DNA of 64,000 nucleotides, taken from NCBI GenBank assembly GCA_949130495.1, contig OX422217.1, positions 541,699,137 through 541,763,136 on the forward strand, written 5' to 3'. The notes under the pieces are model-generated. The model worked only from the letters and a program-made list of their open reading frames with translations. It searched no databases and had not been told where the DNA came from. The DNA is from Sambucus nigra. Taxonomy: Eukaryota; Streptophyta; Magnoliopsida; Dipsacales; Adoxaceae. Both the position numbers and the translations under genes were made by a program. This document shows, piece by piece, positions 39,224-51,303 of the stretch (positions are counted from its first letter, which is position 1; the number at the start of each line of letters is the position of its first letter).

Positions 39224-41352
39224 TGTAACAACCCGTACCTTTGGAGATAATTAAATTCCATAATTGGGTGTAAATTGGAATTTGAGGAATTTCTCGAAAT
39301 AGTGATTTTTGGGATTTTCAAGGATTGGATGATTTTCGATGGGTGTTGAATTTACTTTGGGTATTAAGAAACTGAATTGGAGTCTTTGTAATAATATGTC
39401 GCCGCTGGGTAAAGTGACAAAAGGTAAGATTTTAATTGGAAAATCCGCATTAAGTTATTTTGGGTTGAAATAGTGATTTGCGGTCAAGTACCTCAGATGG
39501 AAATTTCGACTGCGCCGTGAGTCTCAGAATGGCCGAGATAGTCGAACAAGAGTGTCCGATTGTCGAAATTGAGTTTCGGGGAATTTTAGAGTTAAACGGG
39601 CTCGTAATTGAGTAAACGAGTCATTTTTGGGTTTTAAGGGGTATAAACCCTTTTCTCCCTATATAAGGAGGGAGAGGGGGAGAAAAAAGAAAGAAAAGAG
39701 AGAGAGGAAGGAAGAAAGAGGAGAGAAAAGGGAGATCTCGGGCCAAACTCCACCGAACTCGACTCGGGATCGTCGGATTTTATCCACGAGGCAAGTGTTT
39801 ACTTGATTTATTTACTTTTTGAGCATAAATCTCATATCGTAATTTGGTATTAACAAACCCTAAAGATTTTGGGTTAGGTTTTCGTGGATAAAACGGGTTT
39901 TCGGAAGTTAAAACGAATAAACCCCAATAATATTTCAATTCGAGGAACTTAGGATTTAATCGAAATTAATGGTTGGTTTTGGGTTCTAGGATGTTTAGAA
40001 GCCATTTTATATACGTGTATGTAGTTGGTTGAGGTTGTAGGACGTTGGATGCGTAGATACAAGCTTGGGAGAAGCTTTCATGGCTGAAACAGCTTCTCGG
40101 AGAAGAAGCTGCCCGTCATGATCGATCGATCGATCATGGGGGACCGATCGATCGAACCATCGATCGATCGAGGGCCAGGGGTCAATCGATCGACCATTGC
40201 TGAAAGTAAGGCAATTTTCATAGGGTGAATTGGATGTGATGAATTCCAATTCTAATTGATTCGAGGTTAATCATGGGAAAATATAAGGGATCTTTTAGGT
40301 GTATATGGTCTTCCAATTGAGGAAATTTAGGAGGGCAAGGTGAGGGTTTTAATGTGTAACCCTTAAATTATATTTTCGAGGAAAATAAATAAGTTAAGGA
40401 TTTATAATGTTGGGGTTCCTTAAATAGGTTGGGGACCTCTAAATAATTAATTGGATGAGATGTAGTCCTTATGTTTGTGGGAAGGAAATCCACAACCTAC
40501 TTAATTTTAGGGTATTCGGGGACGAATATCAGTTGTGATAGTTTTAGTGGCCATTTTAGGCCTATATTATTTATGCGTATAGGAAAGCATAATTATATTG
40601 ATATTGGTTGAGTAAATCCTATGAGGTTATTAGGATGGAAATTTGGACATATCCACTAAATCCTTAGAGGGGAATAAGGTATTTATTATTTATTAAGTAA
40701 GGAAATACTTTGGGTATAGTATCATGCGTATATGAATGCATGATTATGATTCTTTGAGAGAATCTTTGGGATTATTGGTTGTCGCTAGATGTGATTGCAA
40801 TTCTGGCCATTCATATATATATATATTCGAGGAGGAATATATAGTATGTATACTATGTGATTAAAGTATATATAAATATGATACAAATGTGTATTATATG
40901 GTATATTCCTTGTGCATGAGAACAAGGTAATATATATGTCTATAAGAATAAGACATGTATGGTTTGAAACTTGGTACTTAATAAATAAGTATGAATGGTT
41001 TTATGAATGTAAAAATGATTTTTTTCAAAATGGAAAAGAAATTATTTTCATAAATGATAATTTATGTATACACACCTCTCTAAATCGCTATCATAAGGGA
41101 AGTAGCGCACGTGAGGTGAACCCCCTAGATAATGAATACAGGGTGGATATAGTCCTAGGCCATATGAGCGCTTATTGTATGTTTTTCTGCGATGGTGAGG
41201 AAATTCTGGGTGTGGTTATAACTGTCCCGCAGGCATATGGCCGCTTCTCGATGTTTCGTTTAGATCCCAGGTTGTCTTGGTGATAGGCCCTAGAAAATGA
41301 TAGCCATTTAGGGGCGTGCATAGTGGGGAAACTCGGACAGACGGTCTTAGAA
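39224..41352 (+). repeat. 3' LTR of the large-LTR gypsy element, truncated
   Basis: Aligns with the 5' LTR from its first base to about 35348 and then stops abruptly after GACGGTCTTA. The last ~1.3 kb is missing and not found elsewhere in the window. The TATA box and palindrome cluster are retained. The first ~540 bp differ from the 5' LTR at several percent of positions, while the next ~900 bp are almost identical. Confidence 0.9.
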
Positions 41353-41382
41353 AGGAAAGATGGAATTTTTTAAAAATAGGGA

Positions 41383-41398
41383 AATGTCGATCGACATT
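41383..41398. promoter_or_regulatory. 16-bp TCGA palindrome upstream of antisense gene 1
   Basis: AATGTCGATCGACATT, a perfect palindrome. The same core, TGTCGATCGA, stands at 55971-55982 directly upstream of the TATA box of antisense gene 2 and again at 58661-58670. Confidence 0.8.
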
Positions 41399-41633
41399 CC
41401 CCTTGTCCTACCTATCGGGAGGTCAATCCAGTCAAATCACCTTAAAGCTTTGATTACACTTTCTTCAGCTACTTAGTACTTGCTGGGGTAGTCTTCCATT
41501 CAGATTTTTGCACGTTTTTTTATTTTTAGCCCAATTTTTAAGTATAAATGAAGGTAAGGTGGGGAGGTTTCTTCGCCCATTCACATTTTCTTTATCTTGC
41601 TTATTTCTTGTCTTTTGTCTTGTTATTTCCAAA

Positions 41634-42920
41634 ATGGCCCTTACCGTAAGTGAGGAATTTTCCTCTTATCTCGATAATTTAGAGGCTATGTGTTCGTACA
41701 ACGTAAACTATGATGCCTTTAACCTGCATTGGGTCTCCTTATGGCGTAATCGTCCCATTGACTGGAACTTGATGACAGCAGAAGCTCAATTTTGGTACCC
41801 CGAGGATCATGTTTTTCATTTTAGCTTGGACGAGGTCTGCCTGACCTATGAGGAGTTTTCTTCTATGTTCGGGGTAAACCCTAGTGTCGTGGTGGCCATG
41901 CTTGAATTATCTCGGTCTCCTAGGGAGATGTTAGCAGGACTTCCCCACATCTCTCCTTCAGTAGCTCGACCATTGGATACTCGAGGAATGATCTCCCTCC
42001 CTGATGTTCTATACTCCCTGTATCTGTGGGATGTTAATGATGAGGGTTATGCCGGAGCTGTTGCCCTTGGCTTTACTTCAAAGATACTACTGTTGATCGA
42101 GTACTTATTGATGGATCCTCAACTGGCTTCCATTATTACGTGAATGTATATCATCGTAATCCTACGGCAGTGATACTGGTAGAGACCCTAAACGGTCTAG
42201 ATACTTGGCGGGAAGGTCGTTCTAATTTTCTGAGAGGAAGTCATGTCATGCTGTTCATGTGGTTGTTTGAGAGATTTCGTTTGGCGATCCCCCCTGAATA
42301 TCCCTTGGCACCTGTGCTAAATTTATTCACTCTCTATTTCATCAGCTTTTGCCCAAACATCAAAAACTCGATAAACTGGTTTATAGAGCTCATGGCTTAA
42401 TGTTTGCATTGGTCAGTTACCTCGTGGTGGGAGTTGTAGCCTATTCTGGAACTGGAGGAATATCGGTACGTTCGTTTAGTTGCCTCCGACAGACTTCCTT
42501 CTATTTTCCCTGGAAGCTCTCGCGTCAAGTCAGATAGGAGAAAATTGTGCCTTCCATTACCCCAAATTTCTTTCCTATAAAGGATTTGACTGAAGGCTTG
42601 CTCATGCGATTGGGCTCTCTGTGGGAGAATCATCGGCCGTCGATTTGTCATTTCCAATCTATTGGGAGGGTTTGGCATATTTTTAGAGACTATATGAAAT
42701 GGCCGTGGAAGGGAGTAGTGGATAAGATCTTGGCAGAGGATACCAGGCAGAGACGGTTCGCCATTTTTGACACTATGGAGGGGGCATAGTGGTTTTCTCT
42801 AGGCTGGTCCGGGCTTATCGCTCCATGAAGCGTCTTTGGCATACCATCCAAGCAAGGGAATTTTGGGGGCCTCAAGGGGCAGACGATGATGGGGTCGGGT
42901 CTTTCGATAGCTGCGAATAG
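41634..42920 (+). pseudogene. Antisense gene 1 of the Tat element (plant-mobile-domain-like)
   Basis: It runs opposite to the gag-pol of the Tat element. The start at 41634 has good context (AAAATGGCC) and opens a 169-codon stretch to 42143 with FWYPEDHVFHFSLDEVCLTY. This resembles the N-terminal part of plant-mobile-domain or related transposon-carried proteins. After a frameshift the reading continues at 42140-42400 (ETLNGLDTWREGRSNFLRGS, then MLFMWLFERFRL, the structural core of that fold). It continues at 42547-42789 and a last segment ends at TAG 42918-42920. Function unknown. Extra antisense genes between pol and the 3' LTR are known in Tat-clade elements. At least two frameshifts make it a pseudogene. 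An upstream in-frame ATG at 41508 adds only a hydrophobic tail and is not preferred. Confidence 0.7.
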
Positions 42921-43121
42921 GGTCCTTTGTGAATATGGTGCTTATTTATGAAGCTTTATGTGTTTGGTTGTTTGTGGGAATAAATTTAGGAAGGTTTGGT
43001 TAGTTTATTTTTAGGGGTAGTTTGGTTTGTTTTGTTTTTAGGATAGTTAGGTTGACGGGAGTAGTTGTTTGACTCCCTACGCTGATATTTCATGTAATCG
43101 TATCGGAATTTCTCAAAATGG

Positions 43122-43127
43122 AATAAA
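43122..43127 (+). terminator. Poly(A) signal of antisense gene 1
   Basis: AATAAA about 200 bp after the stop codon, preceded by a TGTAA-type upstream element near 43094. It lies before the converging pol 3' end, as expected for an independently transcribed antisense gene. Confidence 0.55.
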
Positions 43128-43317
43128 AAGGATTTTAATTATATTGTTATGTCTCTTGATGAGTGTTACATTTGACTTGTCTATACTAATCGCTATGGCA
43201 TGTATAATCCTTTTGCTCATGTAAATGATAAAATGAATTGTCATTCCCTAAGGTGAGAAAATAATAGGATTTTGTGAAAAAGAGGGGGACCACACCCAGT
43301 TAAAGCGTATGAACTGC

Positions 43318-43405
43318 CTACGTACCTTTGGGAATTTTGAAATTTTTTTTAGTTTCATTTTTGAAAGCAAAAAGTTATTTTAGAGGATCAAACCCCACGT
43401 AGTTC
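43318..43405 (-). repeat. Conserved inverted motif of the Tat element, copy 1
   Basis: CTACGT (43318-43323) and ACGTAG (43397-43402) form inverted arms. On the minus strand the block reads GAACTACGT ... TACGTAGGCAG. It lies just after the pol stop; copy 2 is in the 5' LTR. Confidence 0.65.
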
Positions 43406-43489
43406 TGAGTAGAGGGAAATGAAGAATTTTTTTATTTTTTATTTTTTAGAATAAAAGAGGGATGAGAGGTTTTGTAGTGCGCTGAGATT

Positions 43490-46400
43490 TCGAACTAGGG
43501 GTAGAATTTTTTGAGACGGTTCAGGTTGACTGGAAGGGCCATCTCTTCTCCATCAAGGTCAGTAAGCATAGAGGCGCCACCAAATATGATCTTCTTCACA
43601 ATGTAGGGTTCATTCCAGTTTGGCTTGAATTTCCCTCTAAGTTTCCACACAATATCTATGATTTCTTTGAGAGCTAGATCCCCTTCTCGGACACCATGAT
43701 CCTTGAATCCCCGGTTGAAAGATCGCGCTATTCGGCGATGGTACCCCTGTATATGATATAGAGACTTTATCGTCCTTTAGTCTAAGAGTGATAACTCGTT
43801 GGAACGTCTCTGATGTCAGTCTTCTTCGTTGACTTTGCTTTAAAGCATGATGCAGAATGATGTTATTTCTGGTTCAATAGGTAGGTCCGCTTCCATGACG
43901 TATACTAGAGAGTAAAGGGTAGCCCTAGTAGATGCTCGAACCGAAGTAGGATATCCCCCGAGGGCGTAAGGGATTCGATCGGTCCAATCTTGACAACTCT
44001 TGGTCATCTTGGTGATGATTGCTTTGAGGTTCTTATTGGTGGCTTCAACTGCACTGTTGGTTTGCGGTTGGTAGGGAGAAGATTTATGTCTCTAAATCTC
44101 ATACTCGTCGATCAATTTTATGACTTTTGCCTCAAAATGTAACACGTATATCTGACACTAGCTCGTTCGGGATCCCATATCGATAGATGATGTTCTTTAG
44201 GATGGACTTGGCTACCTTTTTGGCATTCAACACAATGTATGACTCAGCTTCGACCCATTTGGTGAAGTAATCAATGGAAACCAGGATGAACTCGTTCCCA
44301 TTAGAGGTGTTGTGTGTAACTTTCCCTATGATATCGATTCCCCATATGGAAAACATCCAGGGAGAAGTCATGTTGTATATTTCCCCCGGAGGTAAGTGTT
44401 CGAGATTGGAAAATTATTGGCATTTAAGGTATCTTCGGACATAGGCGATGCAATATTGAACCATGGTAATCCAAATAGTAACCCTGTCGGATAATCTTCT
44501 TAGCAAGCATATATCCATTCATGTGGGGTCTGTATTCCCCGTTATGGATTTTCTGCATCATCTCTTCAATGTTAGCCCCTACGATGCAATGTAAGTGGGT
44601 TCCATCAAAGTTTCCCTTGAATAGTGCTTTATCGCAGATAATGTACTGGGAAGATAACTTACGGAGTGTTTCTCGATCTTTCTTGTTGGCATCTTGGGGG
44701 TACCTACTGTGCTTGAGGAGGAGCGAAATGTTATAATACCAGCACTTAGTTATATCAGAGTCCTCTTATGTGATGAGTTCTATGTGGTAGAAGTGGGTTG
44801 GTTTAGATTTCTTTTAGACTTTGAAGGGTGCCATTGTTGTTCCCTCGGGAATGTCGATCATGGAGGCCAAGGTAGCAAGGGCATGGGCCAAGTTGTTCCT
44901 TGCTTGGGGCAAGTAGTGGAAGGTGATATCTCGAAACTGAGAGGCCATCTCCTCTAGGTGGGAGTGGAAGGGTAGGAGATTCTCGTCCTTGACTTTACAT
45001 CTTCTAAGGACCTAGACTATGATGAGGGATGAATCCCCGTAGACATATAAGCATTGGATTCCTCTCTTGAGAGTTATTTTGGGGCCTACGGTGCATGCTT
45101 CGTATTCGGTTATGTTGTTGGTGTAGGTAAAATCTAGCTTGATGGCAATGGGAGTGTGAGAATCATCAGGAGTATCCTAATGTCGTCTCCTTTCTTGTTA
45201 ATAGCTCCGCCAAAGAACATTTTCCACCTAAGGTCTTCCTGAGAGGTGAAAAGGATGTCTTCATCCGGGAATTCAGAGATCCAAACGTCAGCTTATTCCA
45301 TAAGGTAATCAGTCAGGTAGTTACAAATGGCTCTTCCTTTCATGGCTTTTTGCATGACATAAATAATATTTAACTCAACTAACAATATCAACCATCGTGC
45401 CATTTGGCTAGACATAGCAGGTTTCTTGAGCAGGTATTTAATATGATCCATTCAAGACATAAGTCTAATGGAAAAAATGAGCATGTAATCTCATAATTTT
45501 TTAGTTACCCAGACAGGGGCAACACGTGCTTTCTCCAAGGTGTGTAGTTAACTTCGTAGCCGACCATTTTATGATTCGCATACTATATGGCCCTCTCTTT
45601 GCGGGATTCTTCAATGTATTGGGCTAGCAAAGACCCAACTGTGGTGTCTGTTACGATCAAGTATAAGAGTAAATGGAGGCTAGGCTACAATGGCATGAGT
45701 ACTAAAGGTCGGGTAAGAAACTGCTTGGTTTGCTCAAAGGCCTCCTGACAATCTTCATTTCAGGCTTTGGTGAAATTCTTTCAAAGGAGTTTGAAGATGG
45801 GTTCACAAATGGAAGTTAATTGGCTGATGAACTGGCTAATATGTTGAATTTTCCCAAGAATCCTTGCACTTCTTTCTCCATTTGGTGTGTTGGCATTTCG
45901 AGTATGGCTTTTAGTTTGGCGGGATGTTCTTTAATCCCCTTATCTCAAAACAAAAATCCTAAAATCTTTCCTTTGGTATTTCCAAAAACATGTTTCTGTG
46001 GGTTAAGTCGCATCTGATATCACTACAATCGTTCAAAAATCTTTCGAAGAGTGGGAACATGACCTTACCGAGTCTTATACTTGATAATCATATGATCCAC
46101 ATAGACCTCGACTTCTTTATGTATCAAATCATGCAAGATAGTCGTGTCAGCCCTTTGGTAGGTAGCCCCTACATATTTTAGACCGAATGGCATAACTGTG
46201 TAACAGAAGGTTCCCCAAGGGGTGATGAATACAGTTTTTTCTTGATGATTAGGGTGCATTTTGATCTGATTGTACCCGACAAACCCCTCAACGAACGACT
46301 TGAGATCATGACTGGTCATGTTGTCCACTATCATGTCAATATTGGGCAAAGGGTAATCGTCCTTCGGAGAGGCCTTATTTAAATATCGATAATAAACGCA

Positions 46401-47576
46401 CATGAGAACCTTTCCTCCTAATTTCGGCATGGGTACAGTATTGGATAACCATGTGGGATATTCGATCACCCGAATGAAGTTTACATTCAACTATTTAACT
46501 ACGTCTTCTTTAACCTTGAGCGACCATTTTGTGCGAACCTTTTGCAGTTTCTATTCAAACAATTTACATTCTAGGAGAATTGGAATTTCTTGTTGAGGGA
46601 TCTCGGGATCGATGCCGGGTTTCTTGTTGAGGGATCTCGGGATCGATGCCGGGCATGTGGTCGTAGGATCATGCAAAAACGTCCAAAAATTCCTTCGGTA
46701 ATTTTTCAAGTTGCACACACTTATGCTCGTCAAGGGTGGACCCTATCCTAATCTCGCGCAACTAGCTACTAGAACCGAGATTGATAACAACACTTTTATC
46801 CTCATTAATTTGAACGCGATTATGTTGTTTGTTATTAACCTTATTAAGATAATTTAAGAATTGTTCATTTGCAAAATCATCATCATCAAGAGTTTCATAA
46901 GAATCAAGAAAATCAATGTAAGGCAAAGTAAGATACTCAAAATCTTCGTTTATTTCATTCTTGGGAAAAACAACATTGAGATATCAAAGGAGGTCTCGAT
47001 TACATTGCGATCAGAATAAGGAACAACTGAAGAGGAAGAAGAAGAAGAAGAAGAAGAAATAGGATAAACATATGGGTTGGGTTACATTCCAGTAAGTGGA
47101 ACTGGTATAGTATTATAGTTGAGGAGGGGTGCATCAGTAGTTTTGATTAGGATGGATGGATCCGATGATGTAGTGCCTGAGTGGATCATGTAGAGTGTTA
47201 GCCCCATTATTTGCAGATTGATCATTTCCTGACTTGGTTCTTTGTCTGAGCGATCAAAATCGTCCCCACATCTAGTGGAAATAATGTCATACTTCCACGA
47301 AAAGACAATTATTTCCACAACCTCAACGGCTTCTTCATTTAGATCCTCACACTCAACGGGGAGATGCAGAAGTGAAGGGATCAATCGCCCTTGTAGCTTT
47401 AAGTCATCGAACAACTCAGGTATATTGCAAATCTCATTAGTCTGCCAAAATAAAGTCTCCATAATCTGTACTACATTATCCAAACTTACTTCTTCAACAG
47501 GTACCACCCAATTATTTGACTCACGAGCCCACTTTCGAGTTTTCCATGAACAATGTGTTGAACTTCTGGCAGTCAA
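43490..47576 (-). pseudogene. Tat/Ogre-type gypsy pol: RT, RNase H, second RNase H, integrase
   Basis: Read on the minus strand. A linker (47576-47082) precedes RT at 46490-46065, which has SPKDDYPLP, GYNQIKM and FITPWGTFCY, hallmarks of the Tat clade. Its catalytic YVDD box reads YVDH (46092-46103) and VDYRDLN reads VYYRYLN, so it is dead. RNase H follows to about 45400. A second, archaeal-type RNase H (about 45240-44840) has the block MFFGGAINKKGD, in which the usual first Asp is Gly. Dual RNase H defines Tat elements. Integrase has a zinc region near 44650, core 44371-44132 (WGIDIIG, DYFTKWVEA) and C-terminal RGKFKPNWNEPYIVKK ending near 43500. Many stops. Confidence 0.93.
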
Positions 47577-47659
47577 TGATCATTTATGAGGGTAATTTTA
47601 GCCCAAAATCTTAGAGCTAGTTTAGTACTGCTAGAAATTCCATATCTTTTCCCTTAGAA

Positions 47660-49186
47660 TGTGTATGAACGACAATACACTCTCTCATAACAACTGGCAG
47701 GGCCTGTTCGGCAAAACAAGAGGGTGTAGGAGAAACTGCGGAAAACTTTAAGGGGTTTGGGTAAGGGTATAATTGGTGATTTACTGGGTACAATCTAGGT
47801 AGATGGCTCAAATTTGGGATCATTTTCTAGAAAGATGGCATTTTCATGATTTGGAAGTGGATTGTGAGTTGTGTTTGGTATAGGATTGGCTGGTGGGGCG
47901 AAGATACCTTGATCAATCTGACCTTGGATAATATTTTGGATATGGAAGCACTGATCAATGGTATGGACGGCATTTTGATGCAAATCACAATGGGCGTCGG
48001 GTTTGAAATTTTTGGGAAGTGGGTTTGGTAATGAACGAGGGTCCAACGGCTTCATTAGATTTAGGCTCAATAGGGCTTGGTAGACTTTGGAGAGGGGAAC
48101 ATGAAGCTCAGTGTATTCCTTTCTGGCAAGATTAAGGAGGCTTTCTGGTGTCCAAGAGGTATCAAGCTGTGAAATGTTATTGATGGTCATGACTGTAGCA
48201 AGCTTCTTATATTTTCTTGGATTGAAATGTCTCGATACTTTATTTGGATTAGCTTCTATCTTGGTATGACTTTCTTCAATCTCCACTCCTGCTTCTCGAA
48301 GGTCTTAGAAATGGGGGTAATACTATCCTCCCATCATCGCTCGAACATGGGGTACAAAGTTTTTCTTCACAATACTAACTTTCTCCTCTTCAGAATGTCG
48401 GTTGGTCATGGTGGCCTCTTTGTCCCTGCACCTTGCTATCAAATTACTGATAATTTCTCAGGGATTATGCTTGAGAAGTTCTAAATCATAGCGTGTGACC
48501 TCCAATTCCTCGTTGTACTTGTACTGCAACATGAATTCATGGGCAACATTCTCCTAACTTTGAATTTTGTATTGCACGAGGGATAGGGACCAACGAAGAG
48601 CGTTGTCCTTCAAAGTTTGTTGCAACATCTGGGACATTATTTCCTTCGAGGCACCTAGGAGAGTCATGTCTCGGTGGTAGATTCAGAGATGAACAATTAG
48701 GGGTCCGTTACCCCCAAACTTCTCAATGTTGGGCATCTTGAACTTTTTCGGTAGCCTTGCTTTGGGGTAGGGAGATATATGGGTGTAATCCATGTAGTTT
48801 CCATAGATTCGAACCTAGTCAAACTTCTTGGTCAATAGCCTAAGGTACTCCTTGACCTTGTTTAACTCTTATTCTTTCATATCAGTTGTTACTGACAAGT
48901 TAGCCCCTGGCTGGACAAGATTCCACTTAGGAAGCTGACCTGGTGTTGGCCCATTGGTAGGAGGGGCACATAGAGTATGTTGATATTCTTTCAGGACCTA
49001 AATAGGCTCAGATGCGGGAGGTACCATAGCGTGAGGGAAGAGGACCTCAAGATCTTTGGGAATAGGGACCCATTTTCGTTGCATCTTATGAACCTCGACT
49101 TGAAGGTTGTCAATCTTGGCAGTAAGTTGGACTAGAAAAGTCATCAAATCAGGCTGCACATTCATTACTTGGCTGGCATTCTCCAT
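47660..49186 (-). pseudogene. Tat/Ogre-type gag
   Basis: Capsid protein remnant upstream of pol on the minus strand. The N-terminal segment from ATG 49186 has a short coiled-coil-like stretch (LTAKIDNLQVEVHKMQ). The retrotransposon Gag domain (about 48620-48340) has LRWSLSLVQ and HEFMLQYKYNEELEVTRYDL, interrupted by in-frame stops. The segment 48286-47795 has LPKNFKPDAHCDLH followed by H and C, a C-x2-H-x4-H-x4-C zinc knuckle as in Tat Gag. A protease motif was looked for after it and not found with confidence. Broken by stops. Confidence 0.85.
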
Positions 49187-50616
49187 TTAGAGTGGCTGAG
49201 GGTGGATTCTGGACTCGAATGAAGTAGAGGAGAACTGACGGAGCTTCGAGGCAGTTCGACAGAAGACCGAAACCAGTAGGGATCCAGGCCAAGGATCAGG
49301 TATGCGATTGACTTGAGAGGGAAAAAGTATTCGAATTTATTTTTGAAACAGAAAAAATCTTTTAGAACAAAGAGGAAAATCTTTTTGGTATTTTTATAGA
49401 AGAGGAGGGAATTTTTTCTAACACTTTTGGTAAGGAAGAAGGGGAAGCGAGAAAAGATTCTCAGCATGTTTTCACCTGTGTTAGGTTTACCTAAATGCAA
49501 AAAGAAATGCCGAACGGAAACCGAGACTAGGAAAATTTTGGTTTGAAAAATATGTAAAACATGGTTTGACTTGTTGCTAGGCTTATGGTCAGGATCCCGT
49601 TTTGCAAAAAGATGAAATCGGGCGAAAATTTGGGTGGCACAACGACTCGACATTTTGGCAGAGTTTTGATTAGTAACCAACATTCTAAATATGCGTGCCC
49701 TAGGTTTGACACCTATATGAGGGTATGCAGTTGTTGGGTTAGTGGAAAGATTCCCCCTTTGGCATGATTTTCACGATATACCTGAGTGTACGTGAATTGA
49801 CTCACTATATACCTCGTGGGGATAGTACGTGTGGGAGTGAATTTGATTTACTCGACGTATCTTTACTATATACCTCCCGTCTTGACTTCGGTCAAGCGGT
49901 ACGATGTCGGGGGAACCGTTCGATATACATTGAAGGTACTTGGCCAATGGAAGGTGAGAGTCATATTCCTTAGGCTAACTGCGACCTACCGAACCAGCGC
50001 CCATCACAAAGTGACTCCCCAGTACAAGAAAGTATTTTGGTCAATAGCCATGATCTTAAGTGATATAGTGCGCAAAATACATGATTTATTATTAGTATAT
50101 TATGGAGAGAGTATTTTTATTTGGCATGATGAGCACTATACTAATGGGAAGAATGTACAAGTAGTATGAAAATTAAATCTAGCATGGAGCATGAAGAGTA
50201 CACTAAGCATAGATATGTGATAGTGAGTGTGAGTATATATAAGTGAGTGTGTGGTAGTGAACCTAATCATGGATCAACTACAAGTGGTGTGTGATGATAT
50301 AAGTGAGCATGGATATATACAAGTGTGATAAGTGGAGGTGTATGCTAGTGACACCTAACCATGGATATTAAAAGTGGTGTGTGAAACATATGAGTATAAG
50401 TGAACCTATATACAAGTGTAGGTAGTGTGAGGTATGCATGGAGAGTATTTACAAGTGTGTGAAGTGAAAAGTGAGTGAGAGATGATATAAACATGAGGTA
50501 GATATATACAAGAAATAATAGAGGAGAAAAAGGGGAACATACAGGTAAGTGCCTACGGACACGAGTAAAAAATGATAACACCCATGCAAAGAGAGTCTAG
50601 CCCTCTTAGGTAAAAA
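49187..50616 (-). other. Leader of the Tat element, between primer-binding site and gag
   Basis: Long untranslated leader, as in Ogre-type elements. Frames inside (for example 49165-49683) have no family resemblance. From 50160 to 50500 it is a degenerate repeat field: a block near 50264 recurs near 50357 (about 93 bp apart), built on AAGTGGTGTGTG and ATGGATATATACAAGTGT. Confidence 0.6.
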
Positions 50617-50635
50617 TTCCCCAGTAGAGTTGCCA
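50617..50635 (-). promoter_or_regulatory. Primer-binding site of the Tat element
   Basis: On the minus strand TGGCAACTCTACTGGGGAA, two substitutions from TGGCGACTCTGCTGGGGA, the site used by Ogre/Tat-type elements. One base separates it from the LTR end. Confidence 0.85.
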
Positions 50636-50965
50636 CTGTGGAAATCCCTGAGAATCTTTCTCCCTTCCTTCCCCGGGGCACTTTCGGGGGAAAAGAGGGA
50701 AGATAAAGGACCCGCGCCCCTCGCTACATCTTGGGGTGCTTCGGCCATCGTCGATTTTGGGGTTATGTAAAGAGATAGAGTCGCGAGCCTATTTTTCCCA
50801 AAACCGGAAAAATAACATATCGTCGCCTCGAGAGAGAAACATCAAATAAACTAAATAGATCAGAGGTTCGGGGGCTAAGTTACGGAATGGAAAGGTGTTA
50901 TAAAGACATCTCGCCCTTTCGATCTCTCATAGGCTTGTGTACTATTTTTCTTAATTTCTTCGTGA

Positions 50966-50991
50966 AGTGTGTGTGTGTGTGTGTGTGTGTG
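50966..50991. repeat. (GT)n microsatellite
   Basis: Uninterrupted GT run within the Tat 5' LTR. Confidence 0.97.
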
Positions 50992-51264
50992 GAAATCGTA
51001 ATCTCTCAACTCGTACCACAGAAAATATGGAGTGAGGTCATCCAAAGGAATGATCCCAAAATAATAATTAAAAATATGATGTGTGCACTTATTGAGATAT
51101 TGATTGTTATGATGAAACGATAATATATGTTAGATAAGACGCAAGTATGAATAAAAAGTATGATATATATGAATATCGTATGGATAAAATAGGGAAAAGA
51201 TAAAAGGATGAAAATATGAAAATAGATAAATAGGACTCAAGTCTCGAGTTTTAGCCCGAGACGC

Positions 51265-51303
51265 CTATGTAGCCTATGAAGGCATCAAAGTTCACATAGT
51301 TCG
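51265..51303 (-). repeat. Conserved inverted motif of the Tat element, copy 2
   Basis: CTATGT (51265-51270) and ACATAG (51294-51299). Same layout as copy 1 at 43318-43405 but with C-to-T on one arm matched by G-to-A on the other, so pairing is kept. Confidence 0.6.

Noticed and set aside
41508..41633. Upstream start extending antisense gene 1 by 42 codons
   Set aside because: The extension is a hydrophobic, low-complexity run from 5'-leader-like sequence, and the ATG at 41634 has better context.
47242..47589. 115-codon plus-strand frame
   Set aside because: Exact antisense of the Tat pol linker at 47082-47576; shadow.
49165..49683. 172-codon minus-strand frame upstream of gag
   Set aside because: It lies in the Tat leader, has low-complexity Phe/Lys content and no family resemblance, and overlaps the gag start.
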